A stretch of DNA of 64,000 nucleotides. Origin: Brachypodium distachyon (lineage: Eukaryota > Streptophyta > Magnoliopsida > Poales > Poaceae). Both the position numbers and the translations under genes were made by a program. Shown piece by piece: positions 22,547 through 37,500 of this stretch. The DNA is taken from contig NC_016135.3 of NCBI RefSeq assembly GCF_000005505.3, positions 21,546,613 to 21,610,612 on the forward strand, in the 5' to 3' direction. The notes under the pieces were generated by a model that was not told the origin of the DNA, did no database searches, and worked only from the letters and a program-made list of their open reading frames with translations. How positions within the stretch are numbered: the stretch's first letter is position 1; the number at the start of each line of letters is the position of its first letter.

Positions 22547-25500
22547 TCAGGTTTGCCCATTTGAAGGCGGAGTCTGACTTTGTTCAATTGGTTTCATGGT
22601 TTTTTGAGGAGGGCCACACAGACTCAACACAACCTGAAATATTCACCAATTTTAGGGTGAGAACTCATGGGAATGTGCGAGACAATTAGGAGATGGTAAA
22701 TGATCAAAATGCTAACCGGTAGGAATATAAGCCCGTGCAGAAAGCCAATGAGTACAAGCGCCAGGTACATTTGGAAGTAATACACCTGCAGCCATTTGGA
22801 TTAAACAAAGGCGCTTCAAGCTAAGCTCATGCAGAGATAAGAGCTTAAGAAGTGCGGGTTAAGATGGAGGTACCACAAAAACTTCAGACTTTGCAAAACG
22901 TAGGACAATAACCCCCACAAGTTTGGTCAAGGTGATTCCACTGAAAAATCAATACGGGAGTCAAGCCAAGGTAGTATAAATTTGTAAACACCACAACTGT
23001 ACAAAAATCAATGTGGAAAGATGGCTAATAACTGCAACTGGACTTCAGTAGCAAGTATAGTTATAGCATTCAGAATTTTTCTAATGTGGAATGAACATTT
23101 AAATGAAACAGTTAAGTGCTTACATGTAACACTAACTAAGTCACATGTATATATCACGAGCAATCAAGGATAAGCTGCAAGTGACTGTATTCAGATGATC
23201 TTCCTATTTTCTTATTCAATGCTAATTCCTAATTATGTAAACAATGATGAGGCTAACCTGAATACAGAAGCACCTATCGTTGATAGAGCATGCCTTGCAC
23301 GGTTTTCTCTATCCCCAATGCCTATCTGTATATTGAAAGGCAATATGAAGGGTGTAGGAATGATATGGAAAACAACAACCAAGATAAACGAAAAATATAA
23401 TTGTCGAAAAGTAGCAATAAATCAGACCTTATTTCTATGGTCTTCATTACTGGACATAAAGAAAATACTCCCTCCGTCCAACAAAATATGTCTCAAGTTT
23501 GTCAAAATTTGGAATATCTAGACATGACTTAGTGTATAGATGCATTCAAATTTAGTCAAAGTTGAGACATCCTTTGTTGGACGGAGGGAGTATATAACTA
23601 TTCAGAAATGCACAGTAATGCTATCTCCAAGAGTCTAAAGCAACAATCACAAAACTCAGCTAAACCGAAGGATTTCAAACTGATCTGGCATTTCCAAATG
23701 TATAATGTACCTACCATAAAGGCATGTGTGATATGAACACAGAATTCAACAGCAATTCCTATTGACATAACAAGGTTTACGATAGAAATTGCATTGAGCT
23801 GAATGCCAAGGACAGCCATCACACCCTGCCAAAAGTTTGGAAGAAACTGTTATCCCATGATAATGAAAATTATAACAAACAGTTATACGCTGAAGATCAA
23901 ATTTCTAGAACAATTGTAGAAAATACAGCAAAGCTACAATAAGCAGTATCATTGCTAAAGACTCAAATTGTGCTGTAAATCCTTAACATTGAAGGTTTTG
24001 TAAAAATGTTTGTATGCTTCGGCACAATTAAGCCAACTGCTTTCACCAATAGATGAACAAATCCTAAATATTTTAGCTAATAAGCTACTCCCTCCATTCC
24101 TAAATATATGATGTTCTAGCTTTGTCTCAAGTCAAACTTCTTAAATTTTGACCAGGTTTATAGAAGAATCTACCAACATCTACAACTCTAAAATAGTTAT
24201 ATTAAATCTGTCATGATATATATCTACCACTATACTTATTTGACATTGTAGATATTAGTACATTTTTCTATAAACTTGGTAAAACTTTAAGAAGTTTGAC
24301 TTAGATCAAAGCTAGAACATCTTATATTTATGAAAAGAGGTAGTAGCTGATATATGGTCCTACTTGGCAACCACTCATATTCAAACATATATACCCTTTA
24401 TGTTCATTAGAGGCCGTGGAATTTGAAAATATATTGTATTTGATCTTGGACAGAAGAGGGCTAAACATACCATCAGATCCAGGACTATCATGGCCAAAAC
24501 AACTAAAATGATCGCCGAAGCCCACAAACTGAAAATGAAAGAGATAACAGATCATTACGATTTAGCCAGTCGAAGAGCAACCGAAAATAGTTAGCGCCGA
24601 GTTTCTGAAAGGTGTTACTGACCTGCTAGTGAGTAGGAAGCAAACAACAAATACTGTACCTGTTATTGTTTTACATACCAATGAAATGTATCAAATGAAA
24701 GTAGAAACATTATGAACTAAGCAAATTATTATGTTTGCCATTATTTTATCTGTTAAGGTTTTGGTTACGATTGGTAGGTGGTCCTGGCAGCGGACAGCGG
24801 TGACTGCAATACAGCTGCCATGATTATAGCACCGGTAGATCAGCAATGCACAGCCGAAGGCAACTAGAACTAACTTCTTGATTGATCTTCATAAAATAAA
24901 TCTTGCTTGCTTGTATAGAGGACTTCCAACTCAAGATAGAACCCAATTCAAACAAATCTTTCATAATTCTAAGTCATCCAATCATTCTTCCTAATTCTGA
25001 CTCCCTAACTTATCTCAATGGTTTTGGAACATAACTTAATGCCAGCCCCTTGGTACCCTGGCTATAGGCCTAGCTCCACCTGATAATATTCAGCTATTAA
25101 TTCCAAAGGATTGTATGGCAGAAGCATGATTCCTTTATTGTTCATGGATAGCTAAAGTTTCTAAATAGCATGTCTGGAGCATAGAGCATCAAAGCTCCAA
25201 GTTAGTTCCCATCTGGGTTTAAATTCAGATGAACCATATTAAATCTTTTTTTCATTATTTGGGGGATAAAATATGCATTCAAGTTTCACAGTGGGTATCA
25301 CTGTTGAAACTCCAGGAACTGAAATGATGACAAAACGTTCAGGTAGGAAGTTGGCACAGATTTCTACTGGTAACTGGTCTAGTGCAGTAGAAATGTTGCC
25401 AAGGCAGCAGTTCAATACATGGCTGAGAATTCGCAAAGTCCAATTAAGCTGGGAACTCAGCGGATCCCAGCAAAACTTTTGTGTCATTAAAAACAGCCGC

Positions 25501-28500
25501 TAACTCTGACTAACTTATGTATATAAATCTGTTCACTAAATGCCTGCTTTCTAATGCCAATTCCAGCTGATAAAATCAGTTTACCATCTAGCACTCATCA
25601 ATTTTTTGGTTCTTCAGTGCAATCTAGTGAGCCAATTCTTGCAAACATATTAAAAATAACCAAGCTGCACTATCTCCTATCAGGACCTCCCCTAAAGTTT
25701 TCAGCCCCTAACAAGAATCAAGCTAATTTAAAAGAAAATGTCGCACACTCATTCTAGGAAAGAGTATAATAATTCTCTCTGATACCATGAAAAATGCTCA
25801 CACATAATAAATAAGAACCCTGTTAGAACTATAACATAAGAATATACCAATGAATCTAACAAACTATGAATGTGATAAGAAATAACTAACCAAGGCAAAC
25901 ACATATATGCATGATAGCTGTCTTCCATATGCCGAGATATTGCTCAAAAAATATATAGAACACGGAATATGGGAAAATTTGCATCTGTACAACCAAGATA
26001 TATCAAGGACTTTGTTAGACAAATATAATCTAGCCATAACTACAAAAGATAAGAATAATCACTAGGAAATGTAGAGCTGTTACTATTATCATAAACCTGC
26101 TCTGAAAAGGCAAAGCTTGCACAAACTTGCCTATCTTTAAATAGCTAGCAACCTCTAACATTTATGTTAACATCTAGGGATAAGGTGTTCAGTAGAAAGC
26201 CAAAATAATCAGCAATTTAGCATGTACTGGCTAGTTACTTGCAATAATCTTAGACCACTGGTAGAATCATCTGAGGTGCTGAACTCTTCAATTTTCATCC
26301 ACAGAGTAAATCCACTGGTTTCATTTAGTTTAATGTATATTATAATGACTAAGAGTGAAAAATGTTGAATCTATTTTTTGTAGGTCACAGGAGAAGCTAC
26401 TTAACAACAGTAACACTTAGTGGTTAGTGATTACATCCTGTAGCTAGTTCTACAACTTTTTTACATTTGGAAACAGCTCGTCCACTAAGATATTTTTAAT
26501 ACTTTTCATACATCAACTGATAATTTAAGACCATCTGCTTCTACAAAATGTTTGCAGGAAAAGTACCTGTAAATCTTTGGACACTTGAGAACTGAAGTCC
26601 CGAGCAGCTCTTAGTGAGTTAACATAGTCAGTCTAGAAGAAGACAGTATCAATATTACTTGAACTTTACAATGTTGGAAAGGAAAATAGTGAAAATTATG
26701 ATGGGCTGCATGCTAATCCATTACCTGCTTATTAAGGGGAGTATGATATGTACGGAATGCTGACGCTTGTATGATGCCACTTTCATAACCTGACAAAAAA
26801 GAGAGTTTCCAAATAAAGTATGGGAATATAATATTAAATTTCAATTGATTAAAATGTATTCACATTATAAATATTTGCAATTTCAAAGGCAGCATGATAA
26901 CATGAATGTGCACCAGCACTACATACCACTGAGGTTCAAACTTGTAGAATAAGCTCCTTTGCCCCCTTTAGAACAATCACTTGATGGAAGTGCATCCAGA
27001 AACCATGGAAGTTTCTCTCTAAATTGTGTTGTCGATGGACGCCCGTTTTGCAGGTCAGAATGTAAGAAGCACTGAGACAAAAGCATAACAAGTAGGTTGG
27101 AGATATGCTATTTACCCATAACAAGTAATACGGCAAAAAAAGTGCAGAATGAAACGGTCTCAAATTGATTAATATGCTAAAAGGAATGAAGGTCACAATT
27201 CAATAGCAGTACCGTTGTGCAATTATTGCAGGATCCATTTGGACTGCATGAACCTGAATCTTGATCAAGTTGACAGCAAGGAGGCTGCAGAGTAGAAATT
27301 CAAGTGTCACTAACCAAATCGCCAACAGTAAACAGTTACTCCCTCCGATCCTAAATTGTTGCCGAAATATTACATGTATCTAGACGCCTTTTAAGAATAG
27401 ATACATCCATATTTTGTCAAATTTGAGTCAAGAATTTAGGATCAGAGGGAGTAATATTTTCTTAGCTAGTACTCGTATTAAGTGTTTCTGTTTCTCCCAG
27501 AGAGGGAAATACCCACTGCTTTGGACAAGAATTGGTTGTTTTTTCTGACTAATAAATATATAGCACAAATGAGTTACAGCCTCAAAAGAATTCAGAGATA
27601 AGTTCTGAACCTGATCATCTGGAGGGCAATAGTTTCCATTAACAAATTTTCGACAGCATCCAAATGCTTCAGGAGACATCCATACTAGGAAGTCATCAAG
27701 CCATGAAGCAGCAGGTTTTGCTATGTAACTTGTCTCGGGAGATAAAGATTGTCTTGCTATCTGCAACCACAATGTTAGTATGAATGCAACCACCATGTTA
27801 AATGGGTGCAGTGTTATCAATAAATGATAAAGATTGTCTTTCTATCTAGTACTCCCTCCGTCCCATATTAAGTGTAACAACTTTGTCTAGATATGCATGT
27901 ATTTACACACTAAAACACGTCTAGATACATGCATATCTAGACAAAGTTGCGACACTTAATATGGGACGGAGGGAGTACATGCTTATCAATATGGCATCAC
28001 TTGAGTTACATCAGGAGCTGACTTGTAATAAGGAAGCTCATTTTAAATGTATTTTATTACTAAATTGAGCTAGCAATTCAATCATTTTGAGCTGAATATT
28101 ACAGGAAAAATACATTGATAAAAGACAGAACAAGTTTTATACCTCATTCGAAAGAGAGTTTGAATTACACTGGTTGATCGAACATATCTGATTAGTGTTT
28201 TCCGACGCAGAGCTGGAAACAGTGTAACACATCAGAAATCAAGTTTTATTATTTCAGTTAAGTGTGCAACTCAGAAGAGCTCAAGTAAATAGCATCTTTC
28301 TAAAGGCAACACTGCAACAGTAACAGATCACCCAGAAACATGAGAAACTTGGTTCATTTATTAACTTTTGCTGTATCCAGAACAACCTGAAGACAAGAAT
28401 TGTGCTGGATGTAAGGTAATAAAGCACAATGACGCGTCCACAAATATTCAGCACTTTTTTGTTTCCCAGTGTAGAAGAACTTGTGTGTCACATGATTTTC

Positions 28501-31500
28501 CTCTTCTTCTTTAAAGCATACAGAAAAAATAGCACAACTATTTAACAACTAGTTTTACCTGTAATTGAAGTCCTTCACAACAAAATATAGTGGTGGTCCA
28601 ACTTTCATGTACTTCTCTAGGTCATTAAAATAACCCTGTAAATATTACAGTGAGCATGATCCTAAAGGAAACTGGAAGGTACCTAGAGAAGCAATTAAGG
28701 TTTAAGAAACCAAAAATGCAAGTGACAGTAAACCTGTAAATAAGAATTTCGCGGAAGAACGATTTGCTGTTCCAACCCTGGTTGCAGTCTAGTAGTCATT
28801 GCCTAATTAGAACAAACGAAGCACTTAACATAACATTTTTGTCAAAAAATAAAAATGCAAGCGAGGGTATCTCTCAAAAGTCAAAAGAGAAAAACGTAAG
28901 CATTTTATTTCTAATTTAATCATTCAGTCCAAATTTGCATTAGTCAACTACTGGAGTTGAAACATGTGACTAGACAAGAGCAAAACTACCTTACTGTAAG
29001 AAATACGCATCTGATTCCATATTGATTGCCATCAAGATTTATAACATAAGAAATAGACAGAACACTAAGTTGATGGTCTCTGTTCCACCAGAGTACTTCA
29101 ATGAAAAAACTAGACTTGTCCTGTACTTAACAGACTGATATGTTCACCAGATGTAAACCTGTTGGTAGAAGCTAATAAACATGATGTTCTGCATGTAAAA
29201 ATACAGGCACTTACAATGCTTGCAAATGCTAATCCTACAAATGCAGCAATCACAATAAACTTCACTGCCCGATAGCCAAGAATTGGTCCATGAATGTCCT
29301 ACATCAAAACAGAGCACCTTAAGTTATAAATGAAGACACAATAAAATCTTGAGAACCTAAAACATGAATATCATTGAAAACCAGAACAATGGTTGCTCTG
29401 GTAAATGAAGTCTAAATGTTTACCTTCATATATCGTGCAACCAAGTGAGGCCCCTGATGGGGGGAACCTTAATTTTGGAAGACGTTAAAAAGGGAAACCA
29501 TTAGAGATGAGCCAAAATGACCAAGCATTTGATATAGCTTCTAGCCTTCCTTTTTGGAAAGCATACGCAGAATTTAATTTGGACGCTTACCATCGCCAGC
29601 GACAGTATCCGTACTAGAAGTAAGTCTTGCACAAGGGACACAATCAATCCTGCCATCTTCAGCCCTCCTAAAATCAAGTACAATAAGGGCTACGAAGGCT
29701 GTCACTTGGAGAAGGAAATCCAGAAGAACTGCCATTGCTGTTCAAAACAGTCGATTGGAAACTCCAACAGGAAGAGCCAATTATGGATGGAAGAAAGGAA
29801 AGGTAAAAAAAACCAACCAGCAAATATGGAAAATACTCTGGTGGCAGGCATTGGATTGATTGCACTGACAGCAAAAGCTAAAACTTCAGCCAAACTGGCT
29901 AATGTAATGGATGGTCCAACTTCCACCAATGCGTTACTTACACGTTCTTCCAATACCAACCCATATGGTTGGCGCTTGACAGCATGCACAAGGATACACA
30001 TGTTGTCCACACCAACCTAAAAAGTCACATCTGTCAGTTTCATCTAGTTGCAGAGTGATTAGAACATGTATCTTTTGAACAAAGGGCAGATAAAATGAAG
30101 TAGCAGTATTGATCAATCTCCCTTGCAGAAAAATGGCTAATATGGTGAATGCAGCCAGAATATATATATATATAGGCAATGCAGTTTTGTTGTAGCATAG
30201 CCTTGTTTTTTGCCTTGTAGCTTAACTCTTTTCCTTATTTTCTTTGCCTTATTTTGTTTTGCTGCAGTTGGTTTGTACTTTGTGCTATCTTAGCACCTTC
30301 TCCTTAATCAAAATGACATGATGCTAGGTGTGTTCGAGAAGAATGTCAGGCGATGCAATATAGGCACTAAGTGAGTTTATATATGTGGGGAAAGCACACA
30401 TTACAAAGCGTCAAGTGCACAACAAGGATTAAACAATATGAAGGTGCCACAGAAAACCAATCTTTAGCAAAGATAGTTTGATAATCAACATGAAGAAGCT
30501 ATGTTACAACTCAAATGTGTCAAACAGCAATGTATAATGATATTCTTTGTTTTCTTAATGTAGCAAATAAAAAGAGTGTCAGAAAAGTGTGATTGGATTG
30601 AAGAAGAGAAAAGCTAGAGACAGAAGACTTACTGCAAGCACAAGAAAAGGAATTACTTCCATTATGATTAGAGTTGACTTCATTCCAATAGCACTAAAGA
30701 ATCCAATTGATCCTAAAACTGAAAGCATCACCAGGACAACTCCAGATAAGCCAAGAAGTACCTGCAAAATTTATCTTACCAATGAACCATATTGCAAGAC
30801 ATATTTGACATAGTTAGAATAAAAATACTTCTGGTATCTAATGGATAAATTATCTCTGGAAAAAAAAACTGGAGATCAAACTATTATATGAACCAAAGAT
30901 GAATTTCTTCTCAGAACTTTTTAGCCGGCTTTTGCAGAACAGCAGCGGAGGGCCCTATAATGTATTAAATAAATAACTGCGGCAGCTTACTACCTCCATT
31001 CCAAAATAGATGACATTTTAGACTGTGCAGGTAAACTTCTAAATCTTTTAAAACTAACAAACAAAAAATTGTTGACAGTGAATGAATATGAAACTAGCTC
31101 TGTCATCAAAACATAGTTTTACATATAAATATTCTGTATTTTCTAATATTTTATCTATCTATTCATTAAAAAAGTAATGGTCAGAGTCAAAGTTACATGT
31201 CGGAGAGTGTGAAAGTCCGAAGCCCTCTATTATGAAGACAGGGTATATGCAGCTTTTATGCTTGTAATTTCTTTTTTTTTGCCATGCCTTCTTTTTTCTT
31301 ATTTTTTTTTACAGTTATCTTGCATTTCATGAGTTGTATTAAATTGTGAAATCTACTGATAAATTTAGTAAAATAACGAATTCCATTGAATGTACAGCAT
31401 AAGTTTATCCATGTTATAACCTGGCACCCAGATTCACACTGTCAGTCACAAATTAAATATTTTTGAAGATAAGGAGTGGCATATAAAGGATCTTCCCATC

Positions 31501-34500
31501 ATTGATTAGCATATTCATACCTTTGATGAAACAAGTAATGACCACAAGCGAGAAGGACGATCACCAAGTGTGAATGATATGTATGCAAACATCACAATAT
31601 AGCTTATCTGGTTTCAATCAAAGGAACAAATAAACATCAGAATATGTAGGCAAACAGGGAATTCTGCAAACAGATGAGTAAGAGTTTGCATATATGATAT
31701 ATATCTACCACTATTGTAATTGCATCAGCTGTACTTTCTCTGTTTAATTCATCTTGGATAGAGCTCTCAGATGAGAAGGACAACGTTAGATTCTGTGCTA
31801 ATACCATTGGCAGTATTTCGTCCTGCAAAAACAAAAAATCTCAAAAGTCATCAGATGTAAGTTTCTGCACAAGTTAAATATATAAATTGCAACGATTGTA
31901 GGGTTCATATGAGAAGTTGCAAAACACTGTAGATAAGAAACTCTACAGGAAATAGTAAAGGTGATCTCAGGAAGAATAAATGCTGGACACTTCAAAGATA
32001 TTTCATTCTTTAAGCAGGGGCAGTGGGAGAGTACTGACATGTGTCATGGGAACTGCTTAAAAATATGAGTTGCTTCGGTACAGAGCACTTGAACCCCACT
32101 TAAAAAGGATGCTGATTATATAACACTAATCAACATTAGATGGGTAATTAGGACCTACTGGCTAGTGGCTACCTCAAACGAGGCCTGTCATAGATCCCAG
32201 GTATACCAGATCCTCAAGGTGTTCATGGTTACAGTACATGCAGGAGTGCAGCGCATGTCTCAGGGAGATAATCCCATTAATCAGTTAGAATGCACAAACG
32301 CCATCCTTAGTTTATTTTAAAAATTATGTATCTTCCTCTTCTTAATGCAAATGCCTGGGGGGTGGCTTACCCCTTTGCACGTCGAGTTTAATCGATGAAG
32401 TTGAATACATGTAGAAGGATGCGAACAAAGAGCATTTGCATTGCTTCTTCAGATAAACATGGGTGGAGAAGTCACAAACAAGCAATGTCAACATTCTTGG
32501 TTTGCTCCGACAGTTTGGAGGATTTTGGAGGCGGCGGAGATCGGCAATTTGGGGAAGATGAATGAGTGGGATGAACCCAAGTTAACCAATTTGGGCCTAA
32601 ATTATGGGCAAGTTTCCATAGGGTGAAGTAATCCTACTATGTGAAATAGACTATACTGTCCTCTAGAACTAAAGAGGCAAGTTTTAATCTCAAAAATTGA
32701 GCTGGACCAAAAGTCATAATAAAAAGGTGCATCAAAGCAAACCTCTAAAAATAAATGTTCGAGAAATAACTTGTATAGAGCAGGTATCAATTAATGGTGG
32801 ACTTCTAACTGTAAACTGCTTGCTGGGTACACAAGCTCATTATTACCAAAAAAGAGAGCACATAAGCTTAGAAATTGAGTGAGAATTCCCAACCTTTACA
32901 AGATTAATATATGCCCTTTCCCAAGCCACAGCTTTTCCATTCTCTTGTCCTGTTGTCTCGACCTTGTTGTTCACAGGATACGTTATTATGAATGCAGAAG
33001 CCTGCCAAGCAATAGTACGTTAACAAGGAAAAATAGGATATCAGAATATGGAATCAGCAAAAAAAATTAGATCATGAAGGTGTAGCATTTTACCTCAGAA
33101 AAATTGCTTCCTGGAAAACCACCTAATATCGTACTAGGATCGATAGGTGATTGAAAAGTGCTCAAGCATGTCTCTTCAGAACTGTAATGCTGTAAAATAG
33201 CAGATATATTGTTAGGTGTTCGATACATACACCAGTTGACAAAACTAACCAGTATCCTGATATTCAGTTTTCAATGTGATCTAGTTCGTCAATAGTTTAC
33301 AAAGGTCTACGTTGCGGTAGAAAAGGTAACATAATCAACATAACTTCCAGTAAAAAAATGACTCAAAGGAGATTTCAACTGTGAAGATTTACCTGAAAAC
33401 AAAATTTAGCATGGTCTATACCTGAATCATCATACTTTTTTCGATCCAGCTGGAAATACTGCAACATTAAACCATGAATTTAATATAATTGCATGGAAGT
33501 AACCATACCAAGGTGTATATCAATAGAAAGGATTTTATATATTCTAGAGAAAATATGTTACTCCCTCCGGTCGGAATTACTTGTCGAAATATCACATGTA
33601 TATAGGCACCTTTTGCACATAGATACATCCGTATTTGGGCAAATTTGAGACAAGTAATACCGGTCGGAGGGAGTAATTAGTTTCAGTATCCAGACTAGAC
33701 ACTACTAAATCATCACCTGCAAAACACTTTGAGTAGCGCAGTCTGTACTGAGTGGTTTTAGGCAGATGTCAGCAAGGGATACTGTCGATCCAGAATAATT
33801 TGCACGTAGATCATCAACCTATGCAATTAAAATGAGACATTAGAACCACAAAGTAGGTGCAGTGCAAAATTGACATGACTGGGCTTGATACCTTGTTCTG
33901 AATTTGAAATAGCAATTTCATATTGTTCTCATTTACTATCGTAGGAGCTTCAGACTGGTCAGATGCAGAAGTGGCTAATACAAGCTGCAGTTACAATAGT
34001 AACATAATTTACTACGAATAGTCGTCTTCGAATGTAAAACAGGACAAAGAAAGCCACGGGTAGGAACATGTTAACATCAACACCTTAAAAATAGTTGGTT
34101 GATACGTTGGAACTAAGTTTATTACAATGCGTAAACATTCACATAGTTGAACAATAAGAAAGTCATGAGAACTGAAAAAACCTGCTCAATCCTATAAAAT
34201 GGTGCAAGATGACTGTCAAAATATTGCTTTTCATCGGCAGCCCGACTTCCAGGACTAACCCAGAGCTGCAAAAAGAAAATGAATTAGACAGAATACCTCT
34301 GAAATGTAAATGCATCACAAATTCCTGGAAAATACACACTGAACATCTGGGGTTTAAAATGTTAATTTATCTTGTGGTTTATAATTGCCGCTGCTCTGAC
34401 TTCTTCTAAATCAAACCATTCATCCAATGGGAAGCAACAATAAATACTGGATCTGTTTCTATAAATGCTGACAAGTAACACCACCATCAAAGTTATAACC

Positions 34501-37500
34501 TTAAGGATAATCCCATCTTAAGACAGCTAAAGATGTAAACGCTTTAATTTTTAAGATTTTCTCTCCAACATTTATTTACTTTTGCTGATGCCTCTTTTTT
34601 CTAAATATTCATCAGCTACTTTGCCAGGACAAATTTTTCCAACATACTTTGGGAAAGTTATTGATATGGCCATAAGCAGGGAGGATAGAGAACACCATAT
34701 TAGTCCAAATCGATGAAAGAAAATGCCACCACCAAGAAAAAGAACAAGAAATGTTCTAAATGTACATCATCAGTCATCAGTGTATTTGTTATTTTTATTT
34801 TATTTGTGACTAAACAATCTAATTATGCATGGGTTTGCATGTTTATCATTTTGTATGCTTCAGATTGAAGATTATTTATGAGTTGTAAGAGAATGTCTAG
34901 TATCTGCATGAAACTCACTAAAGTAATTAATCTCAATACAGGTCAAGATATTAACTATAGTTTTCAATCATATAAACTCAAATTTCTCCTAATTATGAAC
35001 AATTGTAGAAATTTCAGCAACAGTAAAAGAACTGTTGCTATGATAAGATGATATGGTGACATTAGTATAGCGATAAGTTAAGTACCTTTTCTGGCCGTGT
35101 CTCAACCTTGAAACGAATAAGACCAATGCATAATATGACAGGGACAAGTATGGATGCGAATAACACAAGAAGAGGATGTCTAGTAACAAAAATTCCATGC
35201 CTCCTGCAATACTCTGAACAGATTAACACAATAGGCAAACACCACTGATCTAAATACAACAGGAGACAGAATTCAACCTAAAGAAAGTCGACATGTAAGT
35301 TTGGACAACAGAAGATGATGTAGCTTCGGGCACCTGATATAAACAAAAATTAACCAGAGAATCATATTAAATATTGAACACTAGAGGGTAATGTTAGACA
35401 GAACCAAAAATAATCTCACTGAGCAAGCAAACTCGTCTTTCAAAGATTTGGAAGAAAAGAACCTGAACATGGTTATCAGGAACATTGTCATTGTTGTTTG
35501 AATGCAACTTATCTTCAGAATTCTTTGGTGTTTTTGTTTGTGAGGAGAAGCCAGTTCTTCCTCGTCTTCTGTATAACAAGCCCCATAATAAAATTGCACA
35601 TAGCAACGCAAGGTACACAATCACTAATGAAAAGTCCAAGCATTCGGCCTGTGCATAAATAAAAATGAATAACAGTTAAGGGTACACAATAAAGGAAACA
35701 ATCAACAAGGAAAAGATTGATGCAAGTTTGGAATGAATAAGACTTAACTCGGCTCTGAGTTTTTCCATAAAAACAGATAAAAGTAAGGTGCTACCTTTAG
35801 GGAAACCATGTTAACTGAACAGGAGGTTACTGTCTTCGACTGAGGCAACAAAGATCCTGTGCAAACTGAAGAAGAAGGACAATCGCCACATGAACAGCCT
35901 AAAGATGGATCTCCACAAGAATAGATTGTTGCATTTAGAGGCTTCACCCTCGATGACTGATCAAAATCAGATCGGTATGTTATCAGATAAGGTGAGCCGG
36001 GCTCATTAGGATTTGCCTGACGCCCAAGGAATGTAAACCACTCTGCAGTATCAAGTATGGAGGCATCATGGTACATTGTGCATAGGAATTACATAGTCTA
36101 TTAGTAGCCTGCCACTACTGAAGCTTATAATTATCAACTGAAAACTAGCTCAAAGCCCATCCAGATTGCAAGAATAATACTCCCTCCGTTCCATAATTCT
36201 TGTCTCAAATTTTCCCCAAAATGGATGTATCTCTTCCTAAAAAACGTCTAGATACATGTAATATTTCGACAAGAATTATGAAACAGAGGGAGTAATTAAT
36301 AACACTAAATCAAGTTTCTACAATAAAATAATGCAGGCAATGTAATTGCAATCTTGATAACTGGGATAATTGGATACATGAAACTACAGTCTACAAGCCT
36401 CATCAGTTTGAGAAATGACACTGCAATCATCAGGCTTGCGAAAACGTCGTCGCAAGCACTATAAGCTTCGTAAAATGCCGCTCCCCTCCACATCTTCTTC
36501 CTCTTGATTATCAAAGCATTGCTAGCAAATCCTTTATGCAATCTGAATTCAATTTAACAACCGAAGAAAGAAATGCTACTTAAGCATGCTTTAGCCTGCC
36601 CACAAGAACCTCTTAATTATGAGAGGGATGCCCAGATCTGGTATGGTATGTAATCTGGGTTTTATCTGGACAGTTACCGCATGCTTTAGGCTGCCAGCTT
36701 ACAAAAGCCACACCACCTTTGTGGCCAAGGTGGTAAATGGGACAACGCAAATCACTTTTTCCTTGCCATCCTTGAAGATGACGATCCTAGGAATGCTTCT
36801 GATGTCATACCTCATCATCACGTCCTGGTTGTCATCTGTGTTGAACCTGATGCAATTCATCCTACTAGCATGTCCATGAACAAATCTGATGAGAGGGTGC
36901 ATCAAGTAGCTGAGACCAAACCACGGACCAAGAACTTTACAAACTCAACCGCTTCCCAAGGATGGCTTTTACAGATTTTAGTCACTGATGATGAGACATT
37001 TTGGTGCAAAAGTAGCAAATTATTGAGGGTGCTGGAATTTTGGAAAACTTGGTGTCTCAATGGCATTTTTCAATGCCTGTTGAGTGCAATCGTATTTCTT
37101 GAACTATCACTTGTAGAGGCATTTATCCAATTACTCTATTGACGATCTTACAATGAATGGTTTAACCTCTTACCTTTGTAAGTTTTAGCACCCCCACCGA
37201 GAAAATCCATTGCACGTGTGTTCAGAGTGCCAAACTTCACATCCTTACAAGAGCTATATAACTCTTCACCATAATTGCTTGTTACATAGTAATCTATGCC
37301 ATCAACAGTCATAGTTTTATTAACCTAAAAATGACAGAACAGTGTAGCTTGTTAGTGTTATTAAGCATGAGAATTACTCTATGAATATTTCATTTCAATA
37401 CGTTTGGCGGTTTAACTGATGTAACAAAAATGTGGAGAATACCCATCAAAAAATTCCATAAAATAGTGACAAAAGTTAATTAAGGTAAGCAAATGCAGAC

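Noticed and set aside
25239..25487. 82-codon minus-strand frame inside the NPC1 region
   Set aside because: It does not continue the NPC1 protein. The true next exon is the 37-bp exon at 24659-24623, which joins in phase. The frame is intronic.
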